A stretch of 38,900 nucleotides of DNA from positions 1-38,900 of the forward strand of contig NZ_AKIY01000027.1 in NCBI RefSeq assembly GCF_000282615.1. The letters are read 5' to 3'. The notes under the pieces were generated by a model. That model was not told the DNA's origin. It searched no databases and saw only the letters and a list, made by a program, of their open reading frames with translations. The translations under genes and the position numbers were made by a program. The stretch is from Bradyrhizobium sp. YR681. Its GTDB lineage: Bacteria; Pseudomonadota; Alphaproteobacteria; Rhizobiales; Xanthobacteraceae. Positions 19,683-28,596 of this stretch are shown piece after piece (position 1 is the first letter of the stretch; each line of letters starts with the position of its first letter).

Positions 19683-21962
19683 ATGGATTCGATCGTGCAA
19701 CCCGCCGCCACGGTGCAGCCGTCCGCCTCGCGCAACCGGCTGCTGCTGACGGTCTACACCGCCGCGATCTTCGTCAGCGCGCTGCTGCTGTTCTCGGTGC
19801 AGCCGCTGTTCACGAAGATGGTGCTGCCGCGGCTCGGCGGCTCGCCGGCGGTGTGGTCGGTGGCGATGGTGTTCTTCCAGTCGCTGCTGCTCGCGGGCTA
19901 TGCCTATGCGCATCTGTTGATGCAGGTCCGGAACCGGATCGTTCCTGTCGTGGTGCATCTCGTGCTGCTGGTGCTGGCCTTCGCGACGCTGCCGCTCGGC
20001 GTCGCCGGCGCCTATGGCGAGCCGCCGGCCTCGGGCTATGCGTTCTGGCTGCTCGGCCTGTTCGTGGTCTCGATCGGGCTGCCGTTCTTTGCGCTCGCCG
20101 CCAACAATCCGCTGCTTCAGGCCTGGTTCGTCCGCACCGGCCATCCCGCCGGGCACGATCCCTATTTCCTCTATGCGTCCTCGAACATCGGCAGCTTTCT
20201 CGCGCTGTTGTCCTATCCGTTCCTGCTGGAGCCGATCTTCACGCTGCATACCCAGAACCGGTTCTGGACCGGCGGCTATGGCCTGCTGATTCTTCTCATC
20301 GGCGCCTGCGGTGCGCTGCTGCTTCGCTCGCCGCCGCTGGCCGTGGTCGACGCGCGAACCGAGGAGATCAATGCGCCCGCGCCCGGTCTCGTGACGCGGC
20401 TGCGCTGGATCTTCCTCGCCGCGGTGCCATCCGGCCTGCTCATCGCCGTCACCGCGCACATCTCGACCGACGTCGCGGCGGCGCCGCTGCTCTGGGTGCT
20501 GCCGTTGTCGCTGTATCTGCTCACCTGGGTGGTGGTGTTCCAGTCGCGGCCGCTGTTGCCGCACAAATGGATGCTGATGCTCCAGCCGGTGGCGATCGCC
20601 GGCGTGGTCGTCCTGCTGGCCTTCGGCGGCGAGCAGAATTTGCTGCTGACGCTCGGCGGTCACCAATTGTGCTTCTTCGTCATCGCCATGGCCTGCCACG
20701 GCGAGCTGGCGCGGACCCGCCCCGCAGCCAAATATCTCACCGGCTTCTATGTCGCGCTGTCGTTCGGCGGCATGGTCGGCGGCCTGTTTGCGGGACTCGT
20801 TGCCCCCTTCACCTTCTCCTGGATCGCCGAATATCCGATCCTGGTCGCGCTCGCCGCGCTGTGCCGCCCGTCCGCGAACGAACGTCTTGCCGGCATCGTC
20901 AAATGGTACTGGCTGGCGCTCGCCGTACTCGCGGTGGCGCTGGTTGCGCCGTCCTACACCACCGGCAACATCTCGACCTGGTTCGAGGATCACCGCGTCT
21001 GGGTCGCCGGCTCCGTCGGCGTGCTGGCTGCGCTGCTGACACTGGCGCTCAACGTGGGCCGCTGGAAGATCTTTGCCACCGTCGCGCTCGCGCTGGCGCT
21101 GATCCGGATCTATCCGGCCGACGAGGGGCGGGTCACCACCGTGCGCAGCTTCTTCGGCGTGCACAAGATCGTGGAGACGCCGGGCGGTTATTTCCACGTG
21201 CTGATGCACGGCACCACGATTCATGGCGCCGAGCGCTTCCGCAACAATGACGGCACGCCTGTTACCGGCAGGCCCGAGCCGATCACCTATTACCACAAGG
21301 ATGGCGGCATCGGTCAGGCCGTCACCGCGATCCGCGAGCGCAAGGGCGCGCCGCTCAAGGTCGCCGCGATCGGTGTCGGATCGGGCACGCTCGCCTGCGC
21401 TGCCCAGCCCGGCGAGGACTGGAAATTCTTCGAGATCGACCAGTCCATGGTCGACGCGGCGAGCGACTCGAAGAATTTCCGCTACATCTCGAGCTGCATG
21501 CCCGGCCTGAAACCGGTGATCGGCGATGCCCGCCTCACGTTCGCGAAGGAGCCGGACGGCGTGTACGATCTCATCATCGTCGATGCCTATTCGTCGGATG
21601 CGATCCCGATCCATCTCGCCACCGAAGAGGCGATGAAGATCTACAAGGACAAGCTCGCGCCCCACGGCGCCGTGGTGATGCATGTCTCCAACCGGCACCT
21701 CGATCTCGAAACCGTCGTGGTCGGCATCGCCGATGCCAACGACCTCAAGAGCTGGGTCTACAACGAGGATTCAGGGCGCGATGGCGACTACATCTTCTCG
21801 ACCGACGTGGTTATCTCCGCGCGCGAGGAGGAAGATGTCGGCAAGCTCGCGTCATCCAAATCATGGGAACTGACCGAGGCCGACGACAGGGTGCGGGTCT
21901 GGACCGACGATTATTCCAACATCCTCGGTGCGCTGTACCGGCGGTTGCGGGATGGCGAGTAG
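19683..21962 (+). CDS. Fused membrane transporter-like/spermidine synthase-like protein
   Basis: This 759-residue protein has two halves. Residues about 20-470 are strongly hydrophobic, with some ten or more membrane helices starting LLLTVYTAAIFVSALLLFSV. Residues about 520-750 form a Rossmann-fold domain with VAAIGVGSGTLACAA and FEIDQSMVDAA, and the catalytic-type motif DLIIVDAYSSDAIP of the spermidine synthase family. Such fusions are common in Proteobacteria and usually called spermidine-synthase-like, but no polyamine activity can be assumed. The start at 19683 follows GGAG; the open frame upstream runs through a palindromic repeat. It is convergent with the phosphodiesterase gene. Confidence 0.85.
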   Translation: MDSIVQPAATVQPSASRNRLLLTVYTAAIFVSALLLFSVQPLFTKMVLPRLGGSPAVWSVAMVFFQSLLLAGYAYAHLLMQVRNRIVPVVVHLVLLVLAFATLPLGVAGAYGEPPASGYAFWLLGLFVVSIGLPFFALAANNPLLQAWFVRTGHPAGHDPYFLYASSNIGSFLALLSYPFLLEPIFTLHTQNRFWTGGYGLLILLIGACGALLLRSPPLAVVDARTEEINAPAPGLVTRLRWIFLAAVPSGLLIAVTAHISTDVAAAPLLWVLPLSLYLLTWVVVFQSRPLLPHKWMLMLQPVAIAGVVVLLAFGGEQNLLLTLGGHQLCFFVIAMACHGELARTRPAAKYLTGFYVALSFGGMVGGLFAGLVAPFTFSWIAEYPILVALAALCRPSANERLAGIVKWYWLALAVLAVALVAPSYTTGNISTWFEDHRVWVAGSVGVLAALLTLALNVGRWKIFATVALALALIRIYPADEGRVTTVRSFFGVHKIVETPGGYFHVLMHGTTIHGAERFRNNDGTPVTGRPEPITYYHKDGGIGQAVTAIRERKGAPLKVAAIGVGSGTLACAAQPGEDWKFFEIDQSMVDAASDSKNFRYISSCMPGLKPVIGDARLTFAKEPDGVYDLIIVDAYSSDAIPIHLATEEAMKIYKDKLAPHGAVVMHVSNRHLDLETVVVGIADANDLKSWVYNEDSGRDGDYIFSTDVVISAREEEDVGKLASSKSWELTEADDRVRVWTDDYSNILGALYRRLRDGE

Positions 21963-21971
21963 GGCCGCTTC

Positions 21972-22055
21972 GTAGCCCGGATGGAGCGCAGCGTAATCCG
22001 GGGCCGCTCGTCGTGGCGGGCACGTCTCCCGGATTTCGCTGCGCTCCATCCGGGC
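21972..22055. repeat. GTAGCCCGGATGGAGCG palindrome, copy 2 (long form)
   Basis: The arms GTAGCCCGGATGGAGCGCAG and CTGCGCTCCATCCGGGC flank about 45 bases. It lies between the convergent spermidine-synthase-like gene (stop 21962) and the phosphodiesterase gene (stop 22072), filling almost the whole gap. Confidence 0.88.
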
Positions 22056-22071
22056 GAAAAGGCCTCCGCTT

Positions 22072-23055
22072 CTACGGCTCCACCGGCGTTCCCGCCGGCA
22101 GCGCAATGCCCTTCTCGCCGGCGACCAGCCGCAGCAGGTCGGGCCTGTCAGAGATAATCCCGTCGACGCCGAGCTCGATCATTCGCGCCATGTCGTCGGG
22201 CTTGTTGACCGTCCAGACCACGACGCGCAGGCCGAGCGTGTGGGCTTCCGTGACCAGCGCCGCGGTCACATCGGCGAAATAGGGCGACCAGATTGCGCCG
22301 CCCGCAGCCTTGATGGTGCGCGGCAGCGAGCCGCCGTGATCGGCCGGACTGAAACCCGCCGTCCAGTCGGTCGCCTTGTCGAGCGCGATTGTCGGGGCCG
22401 AGCCCCGCTGGAGTGTCAGGTACACGGTCGGGATATCAGGCGCCTGCTGCTGGACGAGCTGCAAGGTCCTCCAGTCGAACGACTGAATCATGACGCGATC
22501 TGAAAACTTTTCGGCCCCGATCACATCGAGCAGCTTTGCGACGAACCCTTGCGGATCGAGCGTCTCCTCCGGACGGTTCGGATCGATCTTGGTCTCGATG
22601 TTGAAGCGCACGCGCATGTTGCCGGACTTGCGCACCAGCGCGAACAGCTCGCCCAATTTGGGAATGCGCGTCCCCGGCAGGGCGCGCTGCTCGGGGAATT
22701 GCCTGGCGTAAGCACTGTCGGGGCGAATCTGGCCGACGTCGTAGGTCCTGACCTCTTCGAGCCGCAGCTTCACGAAGGGCGTGCCGGGCGACGTGACGTA
22801 GGTGCCGCTCGCATCCCGCGCGAGATCGGGATTGAGCCCGCGTTCATGCGAGATGATGACCTCGCCGTCACTGGTGATGCCGACATCGAGCTCCAGCGTA
22901 TCCACGCCCATCGCGAGCGCGTTGGCGAAGGCCGGAAGGGTGTTTTCCGGCAGCAGCGCCCGCCCGCCGCGGTGCGCCTCGAGATCGAAGGCCATGGACT
23001 CTCCCGCAATCGCCATCGAGATCGCAGCCAGAATTGTCGCAGCACGTGACGCCAT
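22072..23055 (-). CDS. Periplasmic glycerophosphodiester phosphodiesterase
   Basis: The 327-residue product has an N-terminal signal peptide (about 1-22, ending near GESMAF) and a GDPD TIM-barrel. Metal and catalytic residues are visible: HRG at 29-31, PENT (36-39), ELD (55-57) and SHE (69-71), then IETKID and a C-terminal VDGIISDRPD. It should hydrolyse glycerophosphodiesters to glycerol-3-phosphate and an alcohol in the periplasm. ATG 23055 is preferred to the GTG one codon earlier. The gene stands alone, divergent from the desaturase operon. Confidence 0.91.
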   Translation of the reverse strand: MASRAATILAAISMAIAGESMAFDLEAHRGGRALLPENTLPAFANALAMGVDTLELDVGITSDGEVIISHERGLNPDLARDASGTYVTSPGTPFVKLRLEEVRTYDVGQIRPDSAYARQFPEQRALPGTRIPKLGELFALVRKSGNMRVRFNIETKIDPNRPEETLDPQGFVAKLLDVIGAEKFSDRVMIQSFDWRTLQLVQQQAPDIPTVYLTLQRGSAPTIALDKATDWTAGFSPADHGGSLPRTIKAAGGAIWSPYFADVTAALVTEAHTLGLRVVVWTVNKPDDMARMIELGVDGIISDRPDLLRLVAGEKGIALPAGTPVEP

Positions 23056-23074
23056 CACAGTCCGGGGGGCAAGA

Positions 23075-23099
23075 GGAACGGGCGGTATTCAACCGCATT
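23075..23099 (+). promoter_or_regulatory. Weak EcfG-type promoter candidate before the desaturase operon
   Basis: GGAAC at 23075-23079 and CATT at 23096-23099 are 16 bases apart. The EcfG consensus is GGAAC-N16/17-CGTT, so one base of the -10 element differs. It points to the desaturase-MBOAT-SGNH genes, with a leader of about 110 bases. Confidence 0.25.
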
Positions 23100-23215
23100 C
23101 TGGCTGATACGGCCTATTCTATAGGCTTTTGTGCCTGTTGAAAGCCCGGGCTGCGGCTTGGGTTGCGTCCGCCGGGCTTGTATGTAGTCATGGACGCCGC
23201 CCCGGAATTCCGACC

Positions 23216-24175
23216 GTGCAACAGAGACGCGATCACCGTATCATTCGCAGCCGGCATTTTCACAAGATGCAGCGGCGGCATTTCATCGTCTTCGACGTCC
23301 TGCCCTTCGTCGGTACGCTGATTGCGTTGGGCTTGCTGTTCTATCGTCCGATCGGCGCCATGGAGCTCGGCCTGTTCTTCGGCTTCTGGCTGATCACCGG
23401 CCTCGGCCTCACCGTCGGTTACCACCGCCTGTTCACCCATCGCGCCTTCGCGACGTCCACGACGATGAGCGCGATCCTGATCATCATGGGATCGATGGCG
23501 GGCCGCGGTCCCATGCTGTCATGGGCGGCGATGCACCGGCGTCACCACGAACTGTCCGATCACGACGGCGATTTGCATTCGCCGCGGCTGCATGGCGACG
23601 GCTTGCTCGGCCGCCTGCGCGGCTTCCTGCACGCGCACCTGACCTGGATGATCGCGCATGATTATCCCAACGTCGCGCATTACGTGCCGGATCTGATGGC
23701 GGACCGCAGGCTGGTTGCGGTCAACAGCTATTACTACACGTGGGTTGCGCTCGGCCTGTTGCTGCCCGCCGTGATCGGCGGCCTGGTCAGCATGAGCCTG
23801 TGGGGTGCGCTGAGCGGCTTGTTGTGGGGCGGCCTGGTTCGCATGTTCGTGGTCGAGCAGACCTTTTCCGCCATCAACTCCGTCATGCACACTTTTGGCG
23901 CGCAGCCTTTCGTCACCCGTGACGACAACAGCCGCAATCTCGGATGGATGGCCTGGCTCGGCTGGGGCGAGGGCTGGCACAACAACCACCATGCCTTTCC
24001 CTATTCCGCGGCCTTCGGCCTGCGCTGGTTCGAGTTCGATCCCGGCTTCATCTTCATCCGGACGCTGGAAGCGCTCGGGCTCGCCTGGGACGTCAAGGTG
24101 CCGAGCGAGGAGAAGATCGCGCGGCGCATGTCGCGGCAGCCGGGCGATGCGACGCCCGATCTGGAAACGGGCTGA
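23216..24175 (+). CDS. Membrane fatty-acid (acyl-CoA type) desaturase
   Basis: The protein is a delta-9-type desaturase with three histidine boxes for the di-iron centre: HRLFTH (70-75), HRRHH (107-111) and WHNNHH (254-259), numbered from GTG 23216 (319 residues). Four or so membrane helices surround them, and the length fits the acyl-CoA desaturase family. It would introduce a cis double bond into a fatty acyl chain at the membrane. The start is uncertain: GTG 23216 has GGAA about 12 bases upstream, while ATG 23267 still keeps all boxes. It is followed after 47 bases by the MBOAT gene on the same strand, so the two are probably cotranscribed. Confidence 0.88.
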   Translation: MQQRRDHRIIRSRHFHKMQRRHFIVFDVLPFVGTLIALGLLFYRPIGAMELGLFFGFWLITGLGLTVGYHRLFTHRAFATSTTMSAILIIMGSMAGRGPMLSWAAMHRRHHELSDHDGDLHSPRLHGDGLLGRLRGFLHAHLTWMIAHDYPNVAHYVPDLMADRRLVAVNSYYYTWVALGLLLPAVIGGLVSMSLWGALSGLLWGGLVRMFVVEQTFSAINSVMHTFGAQPFVTRDDNSRNLGWMAWLGWGEGWHNNHHAFPYSAAFGLRWFEFDPGFIFIRTLEALGLAWDVKVPSEEKIARRMSRQPGDATPDLETG

Positions 24176-24222
24176 GCATCATCCGCCGGCCTGCGCGCCG
24201 GTGATGGTGCGGCTTTGAACCG

Positions 24223-25605
24223 ATGCTGTTCAACGACTACCCCTTTCTCCTGGTCTTCCTGCCGGCGGCACTGCTGATCAACCGCCTGGCCGATCCCTAT
24301 CCGCATCTGCGGATCGGCGTGCAGGTCGCGCTGTCGCTTGCCTTCTATGCCTGGGGCAGCCCGTCCTTCGTCCTGCTCCTGATCGCCTCGATCGCGATCA
24401 ACTGGGCCGCGTCTTTTGCCTATGGGCGGGTGAAGTGGAAGGCCGTGCTGACACTGGTGATCGTGCTCGATCTCGCGGTGCTGGCCCTGTTCAAATACGC
24501 CAATTTCCTGCTCGTGAATCTCGGCCTCGTGCTCGGCACCGCGCTTCCCGCGCTCGATATTGGGCTGCCGCTCGGCATCTCCTTCTTCACCTTCCACCAC
24601 ATCATGTATCTGGTCGATCTGAAGCGGGGCCGGGCGCCGCTCTACGCGCTCGACCGCTATGCGCTCTACATCGCCTTCTTCCCGCAGGCCATCGCGGGCC
24701 CGCTGGCGCGGTGGTCGGAGGTGATGCATCAGTTCGGCCAACAGGTCTATGTGCCGGGCTGGCAGCGCCAGTTCTGCATCGCGACCTGCTTCATGGCGAT
24801 CGGCCTGTTCGAGAAGGTCGTCATCGCCGACAGCATCGCGCAGCTGCTCGATCCCATCTATGCGCAGGCCGCGACCGGGTCGCTTGCGAGCGGCGATGCC
24901 TGGCTCGCCTTCTGCTTCTCCTTCCAGATCCTGTTCGACTTCTCCGGCTATTCCGACATCGCGATCGGCCTAGGCCTGCTGTTCGGCGTGCAGCTGCCGT
25001 ACAATTTCAATGCGCCGCTGCGCTCGACCAGCATCCAGGATTTCTGGCAGCGCTGGCACATCACCCTGATGCTGTTCCTGCGCGACTACGTCTTCTATCC
25101 GCTGGTCAACACCCGCCTGCTGCCGCGGCGCCTCCTGCCGGTCCAGTTCTTCGGCGCGATGATGATCACCATGGCGCTGTGCGGCCTGTGGCACGGCGCG
25201 AGCTGGACGTTTGTGCTGTGGGGCGTGCTGCATGGCCTCGCGCAGGTCGCCTGCGCGCTGTGGCGCCGCTATGGGCCGCATTTTCCGTCATGGCTCGGCT
25301 GGGCGCTCACCGTGCTGTTCGTGCTCGTAACCGGCGTGATCTTTCGCGCGGGGTCGGTGGAGGCGGCCTGGCATGTCTTCGCCGGGCTGCTTTCGCCGCC
25401 GCCGCTGGAGCGCGGCGGACAATTGTGGCCGCTGGTGTTGGCGCCGCTGGTCGCATTCCTGCTGCCGGCGAGCCAGGACATCGTGGCATTCTTCACCCGC
25501 CGTCCGAATGCGGTGATGGCGAGCCTGCTCGGAATCGGCATTCTGGCCCTGCTGATTCAGATCGGCGAACGAGGGATCCATGAGTTCGTCTATTTCCAGT
25601 TCTGA
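24223..25605 (+). CDS. MBOAT family membrane-bound O-acyltransferase (AlgI/DltB-like)
   Basis: This is a 460-residue multi-pass inner-membrane acyltransferase. It has the AlgI/DltB hallmarks: the start NDYPFLLVFLP, LGISFFTFHHIMYLVD, FPQAIAGPLARWSE, FDFSGYSDIAIGLG, the near-invariant FWQRWHITL (H279) and the catalytic CGLWHGASWTF (H324). AlgI and DltB move acyl groups from a cytoplasmic donor across the membrane to a partner that acylates a surface polymer. The next gene encodes an SGNH protein that overlaps it by 26 bases, matching the AlgI-AlgJ and DltB-DltD pairings. No alginate genes are present, so the target is some other envelope molecule. Confidence 0.92.
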   Translation: MLFNDYPFLLVFLPAALLINRLADPYPHLRIGVQVALSLAFYAWGSPSFVLLLIASIAINWAASFAYGRVKWKAVLTLVIVLDLAVLALFKYANFLLVNLGLVLGTALPALDIGLPLGISFFTFHHIMYLVDLKRGRAPLYALDRYALYIAFFPQAIAGPLARWSEVMHQFGQQVYVPGWQRQFCIATCFMAIGLFEKVVIADSIAQLLDPIYAQAATGSLASGDAWLAFCFSFQILFDFSGYSDIAIGLGLLFGVQLPYNFNAPLRSTSIQDFWQRWHITLMLFLRDYVFYPLVNTRLLPRRLLPVQFFGAMMITMALCGLWHGASWTFVLWGVLHGLAQVACALWRRYGPHFPSWLGWALTVLFVLVTGVIFRAGSVEAAWHVFAGLLSPPPLERGGQLWPLVLAPLVAFLLPASQDIVAFFTRRPNAVMASLLGIGILALLIQIGERGIHEFVYFQF

Positions 25606-26590
25606 CGTCTCGCCCGGATGGGGCCGCAGCCTTGCTGCCTGCTTCGGCACGCTCGCGCTGGGCGCGGCGTTGATCGCCATCCTGATGATCCTCGTTGATC
25701 CCTATGACAGCGGCCGGTTCGGTGCCTTCGGCATTGTTGGTGTGGGCGACCGCAATCCCTGGACCGCCAATGTCAGCCGGGCCCGCGACCCGCAATTCGA
25801 TTCCGCGATCCTCGGCAATTCCACTGGTCAATTGCTCGAGCCCGCCAGGCTGGACGCGGCAACAGGTCTGCGCTTCGTTCAGCTCGTTGCGCCCGGCGCC
25901 GATCCGCGCGGCGATCTCGCGATCCTCGATTTCTTCGCAAGATACCATCCGACGATCCGGGCTCTGGTCATCTCGGTCGATCAGCCCTGGTGCAGCAATA
26001 CCGTGTTGCCGCCGCCGAAGGATCCGTTTCCGTACTGGCTCTATGAGGGTGGTACGCTGCGCTATCTCGGCAACCTCTTCACCTGGGCCGCGCTCGATCG
26101 CGCCTTCCAGCGCATCGCGATCGCGCGCGGGGCGCGCCAGCCGGTCCGTGCGGATGGTTACTGGAATTACGAGGAATTATGGGCGCCCGGTGCGAAGCAT
26201 CCCGTTGCCGCGGAGCCCGTGAAGGCGGCGCCGTTCGCGGGAAAAATCGACGATAGTTTTCCCTACGCCGGCATGCTCGTCGCTGCGCTCGGGAAGCTTC
26301 CGCCCGATATATCGTTGGTGCTGGTGATGCCACCGACCTTTTATACGGCCGTGCCCGGTCCCGGCAGTCGCGATGCCGCGGCCCACGCGGCTTGCCGGGA
26401 GGTCTACCGGGCCGTCGTCGGCGCCCGTGCGAACAGCAATTTGATCGACTACCGCGTCGACAACGCGCTGACACGGGATCCCGCCAATTTTGCCGACCTC
26501 ATCCACTATCGCGCGCCCATCGCGCGCAGGATCGAGCAGGGTATTGCGGCGAGCCTGCGCGCCGGCGCAGCGGCCGAGATCAGCTTCTGA
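25580..26590 (+). CDS. Membrane-anchored SGNH-hydrolase-like protein (AlgJ/DltD-like)
   Basis: The 336-residue product has one N-terminal membrane anchor (about 16-39, LAACFGTLALGAALIAILMI), then a periplasmic domain. The SGNH block I is GNS with S81 (AILGNSTGQ), and block V is D306-x-x-H309 (FADLIHY), giving the Ser-Asp-His triad seen in AlgJ, AlgX and DltD. Proteins of this type take the acyl group delivered by an MBOAT partner or transfer it to a polymer. The gene overlaps the MBOAT gene by 26 bases and its stop lies 3 bases from the stop of the convergent acyl-AMP ligase gene. The assignment rests on topology, motif spacing and neighbours rather than close similarity. Confidence 0.75.
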   Translation: MSSSISSSDVSPGWGRSLAACFGTLALGAALIAILMILVDPYDSGRFGAFGIVGVGDRNPWTANVSRARDPQFDSAILGNSTGQLLEPARLDAATGLRFVQLVAPGADPRGDLAILDFFARYHPTIRALVISVDQPWCSNTVLPPPKDPFPYWLYEGGTLRYLGNLFTWAALDRAFQRIAIARGARQPVRADGYWNYEELWAPGAKHPVAAEPVKAAPFAGKIDDSFPYAGMLVAALGKLPPDISLVLVMPPTFYTAVPGPGSRDAAAHAACREVYRAVVGARANSNLIDYRVDNALTRDPANFADLIHYRAPIARRIEQGIAASLRAGAAAEISF

Positions 26591-26593
26591 TGC

Positions 26594-28291
26594 CTAGTTG
26601 ATCTGCTCGAGGCTCCCGTCGAGCCAGAGCCTGCGCGCCAGCTTGCGCTGGATCTTGCCGCTGGTGGTCTTCGGCAGCGCACCGGGGCGGATCAGGACGA
26701 TGTGACGGGCGGAGAGCTCGTGGCCGTCGGCAATGGCCTCGCGGATCCGGCCCTTGATCTCTTCAGCGTCGATCGTATGGCGCGCGGTGCGCTCGACCTC
26801 CTGCACGATGACGAGCGTCTCTTCGCCGCTCTGGTCCGGCACCGAGAACGCCGCGCCGCAGTTTTCACGAAGTGCGCCGTCCAGCATCTGCACCGTGCGC
26901 TCGATGTCCTGCGGATAATGGTTGATGCCGCGGATGATGATGAGGTCCTTGATCCGCCCGGTGACGAACAGTTCTCCTGATCTGTCGAGGAAGCCAAGAT
27001 CGCCGGTGCGCAGCCACGGGCCGTCCTCGCCGGCGATCTCCGCATTGAGTCCGTCACGCGTCGCTTCGTCATTGCGCCAATAGGCGCGCGCGACATTGGC
27101 GCCGCTGACCCAGATCTCGCCGACGCGATCGGCGGGCAGGCGCGCGCATTGCTCCGGATCGACGATGGCGATCCGCTCGCCGGTGAGGGCGCGCCCGCAG
27201 CCCACCACGATTTGCGTATCGTCGGGATTGGAAGGTGGCTCCGCAGCATCGGCCTGAAGCGCTGCGCGGCTGACCTTGCGCGTAACGTGATGGCCACCGC
27301 GCGACCCGCCGGAAATGAGGAGCGTCGCCTCCGCCATGCCGTAGGCCGGATACATCGCGCGCGGATCGAAGCCGTGCGGCGCAAATGTCGCGATGAAACG
27401 CTGGATGGTTTCCGCATGCACCGGTTCTGCGCCGTTGAGCGCGATCCTGAGCGAGGAGAGATCGACGCCCTCCATCTGGTCGGCGCGATAGCGGTTGACG
27501 CAGAGGTCGAAGCCGAAATTCGGGCCGCACGCCACCTCTGCACGATAATGCGAGATTGCGCGCAGCCAGCCGAGCGGCCGCTGCATGAATGCGTTCGGCG
27601 CCATCAGTACGCAAGCAGCCCCGACATAGAGCGTCTGGAGCGCGTTCAGGATCAGTCCCATGTCGTGATAGAGCGGCACCCAGTTGACGTAAGTCGATCG
27701 TCTGCTGTTGCCGAGCGCGAGCCGGATCATCTCGAGATTGGCGAGCAGATTGGCATGGCTCACCATCACGCCCTTGGGCTCCGACGTCGAGCCTGACGTG
27801 TATTGCAGGAAGGCGATATCGTCCGGCGACGGCTCGGGCAGGTCGGATGCCACGCCGTCACTGCTGAGATCGACCTCGATCCACCGGATATTCTCTTGCG
27901 CGAAGCGTGCTTGCAGATCGCCGCGCAAGGCGAAGGCCGAGGTGGTGAGCGCCAGCTTTGGCGTGCAATTGGCGAGGATCGCGGCGCTGGCATCACGGGC
28001 AGAGTTTCGCCGCGGCATCATCATCGGCACGGCGATGGTGCCGGCCATCAGGCAGCCGAAGAACGCCACCAGAAATTCGAGGCCGGGTGAAAACACCAGG
28101 ATGGCGCGGTCGCCGGGCCGCGCGACGTCGATCAGGCGCTCGGCGAGTGCGCTTGCGGCCTCGTGCAATTGACGAAAGGTGAGGGAGGCTTCTTCGGTCC
28201 CGCGATCGGAGACGAAGACATAGGCGCGGTCGTCGGCCTGCTCCGCCGCGCGCCGGGCCAGCACAGCCACGAGCGAGCGGAAACTGTCCAT
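26594..28291 (-). CDS. Fatty acyl-AMP ligase (FAAL)
   Basis: This is a 565-residue ANL-superfamily enzyme that activates a fatty acid as acyl-AMP for loading on a carrier protein. The adenylation core shows YTSGSTSEPKGVMVSHANL (from 164), WVPLYHDMGLI, PLGWLRAISHYRAEVACGPN and YGMAEATL, all characteristic of FAALs rather than CoA ligases. WLRTGDLGFL and GRIKDLIIIRG hinge to the C-terminal domain, with the catalytic lysine K546 in TTSGKIQR. An acyl carrier protein is encoded 24 bases upstream on the same strand, the natural acceptor. The gene converges on the SGNH gene with a 3-bp gap and no visible terminator. Confidence 0.92.
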   Translation of the reverse strand: MDSFRSLVAVLARRAAEQADDRAYVFVSDRGTEEASLTFRQLHEAASALAERLIDVARPGDRAILVFSPGLEFLVAFFGCLMAGTIAVPMMMPRRNSARDASAAILANCTPKLALTTSAFALRGDLQARFAQENIRWIEVDLSSDGVASDLPEPSPDDIAFLQYTSGSTSEPKGVMVSHANLLANLEMIRLALGNSRRSTYVNWVPLYHDMGLILNALQTLYVGAACVLMAPNAFMQRPLGWLRAISHYRAEVACGPNFGFDLCVNRYRADQMEGVDLSSLRIALNGAEPVHAETIQRFIATFAPHGFDPRAMYPAYGMAEATLLISGGSRGGHHVTRKVSRAALQADAAEPPSNPDDTQIVVGCGRALTGERIAIVDPEQCARLPADRVGEIWVSGANVARAYWRNDEATRDGLNAEIAGEDGPWLRTGDLGFLDRSGELFVTGRIKDLIIIRGINHYPQDIERTVQMLDGALRENCGAAFSVPDQSGEETLVIVQEVERTARHTIDAEEIKGRIREAIADGHELSARHIVLIRPGALPKTTSGKIQRKLARRLWLDGSLEQIN

Positions 28292-28315
28292 GTGCGGCGC
28301 CGGATTCAGCCGCCT

Positions 28316-28570
28316 TCAGGCGGCGGTGCGGATCGCGCGCTTGTCGGCGAGAAATCGGGACAAGGCCTCGACCGTCGGATGGTCGTAAAAGTCGTCGGTC
28401 GACAATTCGAGGTCGAGCTTCTCCTCCAGGTCCATCATGAGGTAGACGAGCATCGCCGAATCGAGGCCGAGGCGGTTGAATTTTGTGCCGGTGTCGACCC
28501 GATCCTTCGATATGCGCAGGATATTGGCCAGGGCGGCTACGCAGAAATCCGAAATCTGCTCGCGAGTCAT
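28316..28570 (-). CDS. Acyl carrier protein, dedicated to the adjacent acyl-AMP ligase
   Basis: The 84-residue protein has the phosphopantetheine attachment motif LGLDSAM with S38, and an acidic four-helix layout (LMMDLEEKLDLELSTDDFYDHPTVEALSRFL) typical of stand-alone carrier proteins. The start is ATG 28570, after GGGA at suitable spacing. The longer open frame to 28624 would begin inside the -35 box of the promoter at 28597-28624. It is cotranscribed with the acyl-AMP ligase gene (24-base gap). A housekeeping AcpP is unlikely because it would sit with fabF; DltC-like function is inferred from neighbours. Confidence 0.9.
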   Translation of the reverse strand: MTREQISDFCVAALANILRISKDRVDTGTKFNRLGLDSAMLVYLMMDLEEKLDLELSTDDFYDHPTVEALSRFLADKRAIRTAA

Positions 28571-28574
28571 GTCA

Positions 28575-28595
28575 TTTCCCAGAAACAATGGGAAA
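28575..28595 (-). promoter_or_regulatory. Inverted repeat at the start of the ACP-FAAL transcript
   Basis: The perfect 7-bp arms TTTCCCA (28575-28581) and TGGGAAA (28589-28595) are seven bases apart. They lie between the -10 box and the ACP start codon, covering the likely transcription start and the ribosome site. This would suit a repressor operator. No regulator gene is adjacent. Confidence 0.5.
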
Positions 28596-28596
28596 G

